Shown: one piece after another, positions 30,807-37,592 of the stretch
Numbering within the stretch: the first letter of the stretch is position 1
Layout: each line of letters begins with the position of its first letter
Source of the DNA: Flavobacteriales bacterium
GTDB taxonomy: Bacteria; Bacteroidota; Bacteroidia; Flavobacteriales_D; Crocinitomicaceae
NCBI GenBank assembly: GCA_947491305.1
Contig: CANLIL010000025.1
Location: 1-37,592, forward strand
Direction: 5' to 3'
Length of the DNA: 37,592 nt
Position numbers and translations under genes: made by a program
The notes under the pieces: generated by a model
The model's input: only the letters and a program-made list of their open reading frames with translations
Told to the model about the DNA's origin: nothing
Database searches by the model: none

Positions 30807-32003
30807 ATGGAAAACATACACACCTATAATTTTGAAGGAAAACGCGCATTAATCCGTGTTGATTTCAATGTTCCACTAGATAAAGAAACAGGTAAAATTT
30901 CGGACGATACACGCATTCGTGCTGCAGCGCCAACAATTTTACACGTGTTAAAAAATGGAGGAAGTGTAGTGCTTATGTCGCATTTTGGACGACCAAAAAA
31001 CGGCCCAGAAGCTGCTTTTTCATTGCAACAAATTGTTGCGCATACGGCAGAAGTTTTAGGCACAACCGTTCATTTTGTAGCTGATTGTATCGGTGAAAAA
31101 GCCTTAACAGCAAGTCAAAACTTGAAAGCTGGAGAAGTATTGCTATTGGAAAATGTGCGTTTTTATCCGGAAGAGACAGCTGGAGACATCAACTTTGCGA
31201 AAGCCTTGGCACAAAACGGGAATGTTTATATCAATGATGCTTTTGGAACGGCACACAGAGCGCACGCAAGTACCGCCGTGATTGCTCAATTTTTTCCAAA
31301 CGATAAACTTTTTGGTTTTTTAATTGAAGCAGAAATCAAAAGTGTTGACAAAGTATTAAATAGCACGGAAAAACCATTGACAGCAATCGTTGGTGGGGCA
31401 AAAGTATCTTCAAAAATTGCTATAATACAACAATTGTTAAACAAAGTTGACAACCTTATTGTCGGCGGTGGTATGGCGTTTACCTTTGTGAAAGCAATGG
31501 GGGGCGAAGTTGGGAACTCGTTGATTGAAGATGATTTTTTATCTATGGCAAAAACGATCATTCAAGAAGCAAAAGTCAAAGGGGTGAATTTATACATTCC
31601 AACGGATGCGGTTATTGCTGACAAATTTGACAATGAAGCCAACCGAAAAGTGTGTAACATTGGAGAAATTCCAGCAGGTTGGATGGGCTTAGATTGTGGT
31701 CCAGCGTCTTCATTGGCGTGTCAACAGATTATCGCTGCTTCAAAGTTGATCTTGTGGAATGGACCAATGGGTGTTTTTGAAATGGAAAACTTTCAACAAG
31801 GAACAAAAGACATTGCTTATGCCATTGTTGAGGCGACAGAAAAAGGCGCTTTTTCATTAATCGGCGGCGGCGATTCTGTAGCTGCAATCAACAAATTTCA
31901 TTTAGCGGATAAAGTTTCCTATGTTTCAACAGGCGGTGGCGCAATGCTAGAATATTTGGAAGGAATTGAGTTGCCAGGAATTAAGGCAATTTTGGAGGAT
32001 TGA
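30807..32003 (+). CDS. pgk: Phosphoglycerate kinase
   Basis: Pgk transfers phosphate from 1,3-bisphosphoglycerate to ADP in glycolysis. The protein is about 398 residues. Conserved blocks are RALIRVDFNVPLD, LMSHFGRPKNGP, LLLENVRFYPEE, YINDAFGTAHRAHAS, VGGAKVSSKI, LWNGPMGVFE and the nucleotide-loop GGGDSVAAINK, followed by STGGGAMLEYLEG. ATG at 30807 is chosen over the TTG two codons earlier. It ends at a strong terminator. Confidence 0.97.
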   Translation: MENIHTYNFEGKRALIRVDFNVPLDKETGKISDDTRIRAAAPTILHVLKNGGSVVLMSHFGRPKNGPEAAFSLQQIVAHTAEVLGTTVHFVADCIGEKALTASQNLKAGEVLLLENVRFYPEETAGDINFAKALAQNGNVYINDAFGTAHRAHASTAVIAQFFPNDKLFGFLIEAEIKSVDKVLNSTEKPLTAIVGGAKVSSKIAIIQQLLNKVDNLIVGGGMAFTFVKAMGGEVGNSLIEDDFLSMAKTIIQEAKVKGVNLYIPTDAVIADKFDNEANRKVCNIGEIPAGWMGLDCGPASSLACQQIIAASKLILWNGPMGVFEMENFQQGTKDIAYAIVEATEKGAFSLIGGGDSVAAINKFHLADKVSYVSTGGGAMLEYLEGIELPGIKAILED

Positions 32004-32020
32004 ATATTAGAAACTAAATA

Positions 32021-32048
32021 AAAAAGGGACAGTTTAGTCCCTTTTTTT
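32021..32048. terminator. Bidirectional terminator between pgk and the MORN-repeat gene
   Basis: AAAAAGGGAC (32021-32030) and GTCCCTTTTT (32037-32046) form a perfect 10-base stem with a 6-base loop. It is flanked by A's on the left and T's on the right, so it serves both convergent genes. Confidence 0.9.
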
Positions 32049-32055
32049 ATTGAAT

Positions 32056-33750
32056 TTACCGCGGAGAAAATGTTTTCCCATTGATGTCTTCATTGCCCTC
32101 TTTGAAGAATTTTTCTTTCAAAACGCCGCCTTTTTTATCATAGATCACAAAGCGTCCATCTTTCACGCCGTTTTTAAATTCCATTTCTTGTAGAAGTTTG
32201 CCACGCTTATCGTATTGTTTCATGGCACCATTGAGCTTGCCATTTTTGTAATTCGATACAACAGCCGGAATTCTTCCACCTGGGTAATAAGCGGTCCATT
32301 CTCCATCTTTTTCTCCGTCTTTGTAAGTACCCGTTTCTGTTAATTGGTAATCTTTTGCAGAAAATGAAGCGGCGTATCCATCTTTTATACTTTCATATAA
32401 CACACGGTCTTTCGCAAAGCCATAATCAATTTGTGATTTGATTTTTACCAATTTAAACGTTGTAATTTCTTTGGGCTTTCCATTTTCATAATAATCCACC
32501 CACGTTTTTACTTTGAAGTTTTTATCATAAAATCCTGTCAATTTTATTTTTCCAGTTGGGTAATTAGAAAGCCATTGCCCATCCATTTCCCCTTTTTTGA
32601 AGGTGGTTTTATTTTTCACGATATTGTTTTCCCAATAATTGATCCATTCACCTTCTTCTTTTCCTGCAACATAAACGCCACTCATCAAAAGATCGCCGTT
32701 TTCATACCAGGTTGTCCATTGTCCGTCTTTTTCGTCCGATTTAAACGTTCCTTCTTTAAATTTTTCGCCGTTTTTATACCAATACACCCAAAGTCCGTCT
32801 TTTTTTCCTGCTTTGTAATTCGCTTCATAAGACAATTCACCTGTTGGATGCCAATATTTCCAACTTCCATCTTGTAAATCTTCTACAAACGAACCTTCCA
32901 TATCGGGCGTTCCTTTGTTAGTAAACCAAGACCATTTGTCTGTTTTTAAGCCGTTTTTGTAGTGACCTTGTACATTGAGTTGGGCATTGTCATAATAGTA
33001 AAAATATGGACCATTTAAAACGCCATTTTTGTAGGTGCTAATTTTTTCTGTTTTACCCGTGTAATAGGCGAATGTCCACGTACTATCTTTTTCACCATTT
33101 TTGAAAAAACCAGTTAATGTTGGATAACCATAAACGCTTCGTTCTTCAAAAGCGCCATTTTTCAGCCCATTTTTGTAGCGGTACCATTCTTTTAATTGTC
33201 CAGTTGTATAGAAACTTTTCAGTTCGCCATTGCCATTGATGATTGTTTGTGTATGTGCAGCATCTGCTAACCAAAACGACCGCATTTCAGGTTCTTTTTC
33301 GGAATAATAGCTTACAGATTTTTCTTTACCTGTTGAATAAAACTCCTTCCATTCACCAATTTTTTGGTCTAATTTATACGCGCCTTGCAGGGTTAATTTC
33401 CCCATTTCATTCCATTCTCTATAACTACTGTCTTGTTGGTCAAGTTTAAAGTAACCTTCTTGTTTTAATTTTTTTGAAGGGTGGTATAATACAACTTTTC
33501 CGTTTAATTTATCCCGGTAATAATTGCGTTCTTCTTCTAATTGTCCCAAACGATTGTAGTAAAGCCATTGGCCATGTTTTTCAGTTGTAACACTTAATTC
33601 ATCTTGAAAATAAGCGCCACTAGCTTGCAATTGTGTTTTCTTAAAATCCCAATAAAGGGTTTCTTTTTTTGTTAAATTTTCGGGATTGATTGTTTGCGCT
33701 AAGCTAAAAAACGAAACAAAAATCAGGAGTGAAGTAATTATTTTTTGCAT
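32056..33750 (-). CDS. Secreted MORN-repeat (YwqK-like) protein
   Basis: This 564-residue protein has a signal peptide ending SLAQ at about 19. Nearly the whole mature part is a tandem array of about 20-25-residue repeats of the MORN_2/YwqK type, each with a YxNGxxxGxWxxYYxxG-style core (for example YKAGKKDGLWVYWYKNGE, FKSDEKDGQWTTWYENGD and YKDGEKDGEWTAYYPGG). Such arrays form extended beta sheets. YwqK itself is annotated as a toxin-antitoxin-type antitoxin, but exported Bacteroidota members with this architecture have no known function and no toxin is adjacent. A central part (about 150-180, ADAAHTQTIINGNG) breaks the repeat pattern. Confidence 0.88.
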   Translation of the reverse strand: MQKIITSLLIFVSFFSLAQTINPENLTKKETLYWDFKKTQLQASGAYFQDELSVTTEKHGQWLYYNRLGQLEEERNYYRDKLNGKVVLYHPSKKLKQEGYFKLDQQDSSYREWNEMGKLTLQGAYKLDQKIGEWKEFYSTGKEKSVSYYSEKEPEMRSFWLADAAHTQTIINGNGELKSFYTTGQLKEWYRYKNGLKNGAFEERSVYGYPTLTGFFKNGEKDSTWTFAYYTGKTEKISTYKNGVLNGPYFYYYDNAQLNVQGHYKNGLKTDKWSWFTNKGTPDMEGSFVEDLQDGSWKYWHPTGELSYEANYKAGKKDGLWVYWYKNGEKFKEGTFKSDEKDGQWTTWYENGDLLMSGVYVAGKEEGEWINYWENNIVKNKTTFKKGEMDGQWLSNYPTGKIKLTGFYDKNFKVKTWVDYYENGKPKEITTFKLVKIKSQIDYGFAKDRVLYESIKDGYAASFSAKDYQLTETGTYKDGEKDGEWTAYYPGGRIPAVVSNYKNGKLNGAMKQYDKRGKLLQEMEFKNGVKDGRFVIYDKKGGVLKEKFFKEGNEDINGKTFSPR

Positions 33751-33789
33751 AAAATAGTTTAAGTCTGTAAACGTAAAAAAGGTGATTTG

Positions 33790-34437
33790 TTACATTTTTA
33801 AGAGTTCTTTCAAGATCAAAACTATCCCAAAACCTAAAAATACGAAACCGATGAATTGATTCATTCTTTTCAAGACACTCTCTGTAACTAAGGGGCGTAA
33901 TTTTTTCGCGCCAAGAATTTTTAATAAGTCGAAAGAGAAGAATGAAAGCAGTAAAATGCCAATATAAATAAATGTTTCTTGTTCGTGGCTACCATCTGGG
34001 CTATATGATTTCGCCCCTAAATTGATTACACTAAACCAATAAAAAATCACCAACGGATTAGAAAAATTGAGCAGAAAACCTTTGAGAACCAACATCGCTA
34101 AATCACCTTTATTGACAACTGTATTACCAACTTCGTCCACTTTTATTTCCTTCGATTTTTTGAAAAACGTAATTACTCCAAAAATTATAAATAAACTCCC
34201 AGCAGCGATTTTGACACGGCCTTGGTGTTCTCCGGATGCGAATGAAGAAACTTCTGCATAAAAAATATAGGCAATTAAAATGTAAAGAATATCACTTAAA
34301 ATAACGCCAGTGTTGAAAGCTAGCGCTGCTTTTGCCCCTCTACGAATACTTGTTTCCAACAAAATAAAAAAGACAGGACCTATCATGATGCTCAAGACAA
34401 ATCCAGTAATAATTCCTTTTATAATTAGTTCTACCAA
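33790..34437 (-). CDS. LysE-family exporter
   Basis: The protein is 215 residues with about six membrane helices and the family opening ITGFVLSIMIGPVFFILLETSIRRG, where G-P after the first helix is a hallmark. Next come a NTGVILSDILYIL helix, a lysine-rich loop, and the NFSNPLVIFYWFSV motif (N-P in the middle). Members export amino acids or related small molecules. The substrate here is unknown. The only start that fits is TTG at 34437, since the next upstream in-frame codon beyond a short stretch is a stop. A consensus -7 element lies 19 bases upstream. Confidence 0.88.
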   Translation of the reverse strand: MVELIIKGIITGFVLSIMIGPVFFILLETSIRRGAKAALAFNTGVILSDILYILIAYIFYAEVSSFASGEHQGRVKIAAGSLFIIFGVITFFKKSKEIKVDEVGNTVVNKGDLAMLVLKGFLLNFSNPLVIFYWFSVINLGAKSYSPDGSHEQETFIYIGILLLSFFSFDLLKILGAKKLRPLVTESVLKRMNQFIGFVFLGFGIVLILKELLKM

Positions 34438-34456
34438 AGCTTCTTTTTTTGTAACA

Positions 34457-34464
34457 CAAATTTA
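34457..34464 (-). promoter_or_regulatory. -7 promoter element (TAAATTTG) for the LysE-family gene
   Basis: It is an exact TAnnTTTG match on the minus strand, 19 bases before the TTG start. It supports transcription starting just ahead of that codon. Confidence 0.5.
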
Positions 34465-34567
34465 AGGTTTCAACCCGATAATATGCTAATATTTTAACTT
34501 ACTACTCAAATATCAGAAAAATTATTGATGTTTTCCAATAAAAAAGCAAAATATTTCGGAAGATGTT

Positions 34568-34575
34568 TAACTTTG
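34568..34575 (+). promoter_or_regulatory. -7 promoter element (TAACTTTG) for the 34641-35024 gene
   Basis: It is an exact TAnnTTTG match. The leader would be about 60 bases long and would contain a short open frame starting at 34612. Confidence 0.45.
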
Positions 34576-34640
34576 TGAAAGAAATGAATTCGTTTTGTTT
34601 TTTGTAGGATTATGCCGACTAAAGAATTGAACGAGGAAGA

Positions 34641-35024
34641 GTGTTAAAAGTTTACAAAACATATATGAAATTAGCGACAGCAAACAGCAAGTTAGATGAA
34701 ATCATCACTTTAGTTGAAAAAAAAGGAGTTACAGCAGCTAAATTAATTGCCAACTTAAAGGAATTAAGAGAATTAGCATTGAAAGAACAAGATCCTTTGG
34801 TAACAAAAGTTTTACGTTTAACTTATGAATACTTAGCTGAACACGAAAATTTTGAAGTAGCAGCTCAGTACGATGAAGATGAAGAAGGGAATGAATACCC
34901 AATCGAAATCGAAGCGAAAGAAAATTTGTTATACTTATTGAACTTGTTGAAAAAGGCAGATCATAAAATCAACCGTGAAGAGATTAAAGATTACAGAACA
35001 GCATTGAAATTAGATTTATATTAA
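34641..35024 (+). CDS. Small helical acidic protein of unknown function
   Basis: The protein is 127 residues from GTG 34641, or 119 from ATG 34665. It is mainly helical and charged, with SKLDEIITLVEKKG, LIANLKELRELALKEQDP, VLRLTYEYLAEHENF, a strongly acidic QYDEDEEGNEYP turn and LLYLLNLLKKADHKINREE. I do not recognise the family, but the composition is clearly that of a real cytoplasmic protein. GAGG lies shortly before the GTG. An 11-codon frame (34612-34647, MPTKELNEEEC) overlaps the GTG in another frame, so the N-terminus may be frameshifted. The strong terminator that follows supports a single-gene unit. Confidence 0.65.
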   Translation: MLKVYKTYMKLATANSKLDEIITLVEKKGVTAAKLIANLKELRELALKEQDPLVTKVLRLTYEYLAEHENFEVAAQYDEDEEGNEYPIEIEAKENLLYLLNLLKKADHKINREEIKDYRTALKLDLY

Positions 35025-35047
35025 TTCATTGCATACTTATACAAATT

Positions 35048-35078
35048 AAAAAAGCACCTATATTTAGGTGCTTTTTTT
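35048..35078. terminator. Bidirectional terminator
   Basis: AAAAAAGCACCTA (35048-35060) and TAGGTGCTTTTTT (35065-35077) form a perfect 13-base stem with a 4-base loop, followed by T's on the right and A's on the left. It ends the + strand gene at 35024 and the convergent nuclease gene at 35098. Confidence 0.92.
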
Positions 35079-35097
35079 GTTGCTAGCTAATTAATTT

Positions 35098-37592
35098 TTA
35101 TTCGCAGTAAGCACAAAACGACACAAAGAAATCATTCCCAATATGCTCAAATGGTTTTTCAACTTCGTATAAATCCGCAAAAACTTCTTCAATAAATGCT
35201 GGAAATAAATCCACGATTTCTTGCAATGTTTTTTCTTGGCTTTTTAAAACCAGTGGACTTTCAGAAATATTTACCATTGAATAAATAGCGGCTTCCGTTG
35301 GCAAAACACCAAATTGTTGTTGGTATAAATAACTGTACCATGTTAATTGAACCAAGTGTTTTTTACTACTAAAGGCATGTATTAATCCGTTGTCTGTTTT
35401 TTTTGGAAACTTGACATCTTCTTCTTTGGATTTCCCCGATTTGTAATCAATGATTCGAATTTTGTTTCCAATCGAGTCTACGCGATCAATGACACCTTTT
35501 AAACGAATTGTTTTCGGTTGACCAAGTACATTAATTGTTAACGGAACTTCCATCGTAGCCTCTATAAACTCAATGAAAACAGGCTCTTTTTGTTGCGCAA
35601 CAAATGCTTTTTCTTTCTCTAAAATTCGTTTGGTTAATTCTAATGCCATTTTATAACTCAACAAGTTTTTCCCGGTTTCGAATGCTTTTACATCCTCATT
35701 GAAATGCTCCATGAATTGCGCACGAATCAAATCTTCGTATCGGGTTAGCATGCGTTCGACATCCAAAGGAGTTAAGTTGGACGGTTGAATTGGTTTCAAA
35801 ACGCCCGCCTTGTCGTGACGCGCAAAAGGTTCAAACAACAATTCCAAAACATTGTGAATAAAACTACCGAACGTGTTGTTTTCGACTTCTTCTTCAATGG
35901 TTTTTTCTTCCCCAAAATCTAGCAAGTATTTATAATAATAATTCAACGGACATTTTAAATATGTATTGATTGCTGATGCGGATATCGCCCGTTCAAAAAA
36001 TGCATCCATTCGGGCAAGGATAGCGGGTGTTTTCTCAACGATTTGGTGAATTTCATTGTCGTTGGATAAATTTGGAATGGTGTAGAATGAACGCTCAATT
36101 TTACATGCTGGATTTAACCGAGCCAACTCTAATTCTAATTGTAAAATGTAACGACTTGCCTCGTTGCTTCCAATGTTTTCTTGCGCGCTTGTATACGTAA
36201 CCCACATATTTTCGCAATGGTGCAACAAACGGTAAAAATGATGTGCAAACAATCCTTGTTTCTCTCTTGGCGAAGGCAACCCTAAGTACTTGCGTAAATC
36301 CATTGGAATCATCGTTTGAATCGGATTCGTTGGCGGCATTTTCCCTTCATTTAATCCTAAAACAATGCAATTTTTGAAATCTAATAAACGGGTTTCTAAC
36401 AATCCCATAATTTGCAATCCGTCTAATGGATTTCCATGGTATGCAATGGATTTTGAACTCCAATGTTGTTGAAACAATTGACGAAAACTCTTCAATGACA
36501 TATCTGGAAGTCCTTCTTGCACAATGTTGTCAAAGTCTATTAATGCATGATCAAATCCTTGCACAACTGCTTTTTCAAAGCCATCTGTTTGTTGAAGATT
36601 ACTGTAAATAAGTTGATTGATGGTACGGATCGTTTCAATTGCTATAACCCAATTATTGCTCCAGTTTTGTGTGAATAATTGCAACAGTTGGTGACTAATT
36701 CCCGAAAAATTTAAGTTCTTTATGGCAACAAAAATGCGGTTGTTTTGAATTAATTTTTGTTCAATTAATGTAATGTTTTCACGTTCTTCTTCCGACAACA
36801 AACAGTTGATAAATGGATGGTTCCAAAATTTTTGTAAGTCGTGAATGTAAATTGCTTCTGTAGAGAACCGTTGTTTATTTTCTTGTATGGTAAACAACAA
36901 ATCTACCCATGTTCGAATCGCCGTGTTTTTTAAGGGTAAACCAAGGGTGACGTTTGCTTTTTCAATTTTTTGCGGTAAATTTTTAAGTAGGGGGGCGATT
37001 AAGCTTTCGTCCGCCAATAGAACTAAGGTATTGGAAAGTTCTTCCTGCGTTAATTTATTGAGTAGCGTTGCGGCAATTTTGACTTGTCCTGTTTGTTGCG
37101 CACATTCAATAATTTGAATATTTTTTGCAGCAGTTGAAAGCGAATTTTGAACTACAGGCAATTCTTTCATTTGTAAAGTTGCTTTTAATTCCCGTAAAAA
37201 TTTTCCCGCTTCATGGTTGATGTCATTGAAATAGTACGTATCAGCATTAATGAGAACATGTCCTCGTCCCATAGTGTGGAGCTGCTGTATAATTTTTAAT
37301 TCTGCTTTTGACAAGGCATTGAATCCTGCAAATAAAAAGTGCCGTTGTTTATCTTTTTGAAAAACAGTAGCTATGTTTTCTGCAACAAATCGATAAGCTT
37401 TGCCCATGTAGCAAACGTTTTCATCGCTTAGTTTTTTGTTTAATCGGGTGTAATAATCTGGCAAACGATCCCAAAATTCCATAAAGCGTTTTTGACCTTC
37501 CGTTAGTTCGGTTGAATCAAAACTCCATGCTTCAATCTCTTTGATGTCTGCTAAATTTTTAAAAACTTGTTCAGAAGAAAGCAAGTAACGAT
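35098..37592 (-). CDS. PD-(D/E)XK nuclease family protein (AddB/RecB-like), 5' end beyond the window
   Basis: The visible part is about 831 residues; the frame stays open to the right edge, so the start is outside the window (the in-frame TTG at 37584 is not a credible start). The N-terminal two-thirds look like an inactive helicase-type AddB scaffold (LFAGFNALSKAELKII, LVLLADESLIAPLLKNLP, CIVLGLNEGKMPPTNP). The C-terminal third is a RecB-type nuclease: SASAINTYLKCPLNYYYKYLL, then GSFIHNVLELLFE, then GVIDRVDSIGNKIRIIDYKSGKSK with the D-x-D-Y-K catalytic core, and QLTWYSYLY. With a UvrD-type partner it would resect DNA ends for recombination, as AddAB does. The end, FCAYCE, has a paired Cys. 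Confidence 0.88.
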   Translation of the reverse strand, partial: RYLLSSEQVFKNLADIKEIEAWSFDSTELTEGQKRFMEFWDRLPDYYTRLNKKLSDENVCYMGKAYRFVAENIATVFQKDKQRHFLFAGFNALSKAELKIIQQLHTMGRGHVLINADTYYFNDINHEAGKFLRELKATLQMKELPVVQNSLSTAAKNIQIIECAQQTGQVKIAATLLNKLTQEELSNTLVLLADESLIAPLLKNLPQKIEKANVTLGLPLKNTAIRTWVDLLFTIQENKQRFSTEAIYIHDLQKFWNHPFINCLLSEEERENITLIEQKLIQNNRIFVAIKNLNFSGISHQLLQLFTQNWSNNWVIAIETIRTINQLIYSNLQQTDGFEKAVVQGFDHALIDFDNIVQEGLPDMSLKSFRQLFQQHWSSKSIAYHGNPLDGLQIMGLLETRLLDFKNCIVLGLNEGKMPPTNPIQTMIPMDLRKYLGLPSPREKQGLFAHHFYRLLHHCENMWVTYTSAQENIGSNEASRYILQLELELARLNPACKIERSFYTIPNLSNDNEIHQIVEKTPAILARMDAFFERAISASAINTYLKCPLNYYYKYLLDFGEEKTIEEEVENNTFGSFIHNVLELLFEPFARHDKAGVLKPIQPSNLTPLDVERMLTRYEDLIRAQFMEHFNEDVKAFETGKNLLSYKMALELTKRILEKEKAFVAQQKEPVFIEFIEATMEVPLTINVLGQPKTIRLKGVIDRVDSIGNKIRIIDYKSGKSKEEDVKFPKKTDNGLIHAFSSKKHLVQLTWYSYLYQQQFGVLPTEAAIYSMVNISESPLVLKSQEKTLQEIVDLFPAFIEEVFADLYEVEKPFEHIGNDFFVSFCAYCE

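Noticed and set aside
33790-34437. Possible start upstream of TTG for the LysE-family gene
   Set aside because: An in-frame stop lies a few codons upstream with no ATG or GTG between, so TTG 34437 is the only fitting start.

Overview
The window reads as chromosome from a Bacteroidota bacterium, most likely order Flavobacteriales and perhaps a Crocinitomicaceae/Fluviicola-like lineage (the family-level placement is inference). Supporting signs are a type IX secretion sorting domain protein, FISUMP-domain secreted proteins, GldM/GldL-like proteins, Bacteroidota-specific DUF families (DUF2911, DUF4286, probable DUF6495), a TonB-dependent receptor, almost no Shine-Dalgarno sites, and repeated exact matches to the Bacteroidota -7 promoter element TAnnTTTG just upstream of start codons. 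No tRNA, rRNA, CRISPR array or transposase was seen.

Region 1 (1-4501) is a visibly A+T-richer accessory block, all on the + strand and closed by a strong terminator. It holds the end of one FISUMP protein, a small unknown secreted protein, a second FISUMP protein, an unknown helix-turn-helix-like protein, two small secreted proteins resembling the C-terminal periplasmic domains of GldM, and a seven-helix membrane protein that looks like GldL-type membrane hairpins joined to the N-terminal GldM domain. Genes from 626 to 4440 are packed with gaps of 18 bases or less and one 4-base overlap, so they are probably one operon. A 115-base unit (upstream region plus signal peptide) is duplicated with one mismatch at 121 and 568. 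This is the part of the window most likely to hold an undescribed system: a compact, split relative of the GldL-GldM motor of gliding and type IX secretion.

Region 2 (4505-10510) carries a bestrophin-family channel, an 860-base gene-free stretch full of direct repeats and imperfect palindromes, a suppressor-of-fused-domain protein with a DUF2911 protein, a DUF6495-like protein, a small acidic protein with a C-terminal cysteine pair, dxr (isoprenoid precursor synthesis), a second repeat-rich gap, and a short BlaI-type repressor under a perfect 12-base dyad.

Region 3 (10581-19642) is ordinary chromosome: a secreted bleomycin-hydrolase-like cysteine peptidase, an envelope SPOR-domain protein, kdsB, a TonB-dependent receptor, dprA, a small membrane protein, and a CDF transporter / rsmA / DUF4286 operon.

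Region 4 (19762-25415) holds two + strand operons: yicC-gmk-nadD-HAD phosphatase, then hemA-hemC-hemD for the early common steps of tetrapyrrole synthesis.

Region 5 (25404-37592) has a type IX-secreted protein, then on the - strand xseA, an outer membrane protein, xseB and a GT-C-like membrane protein in tight order. Next come pgk, a large secreted MORN-repeat protein, a LysE-family exporter, a small conserved-looking helical protein, and a PD-(D/E)XK nuclease (AddB/RecB-like) that runs off the right edge. Start codons were revised where overlap, promoter position or family alignment argued for it.
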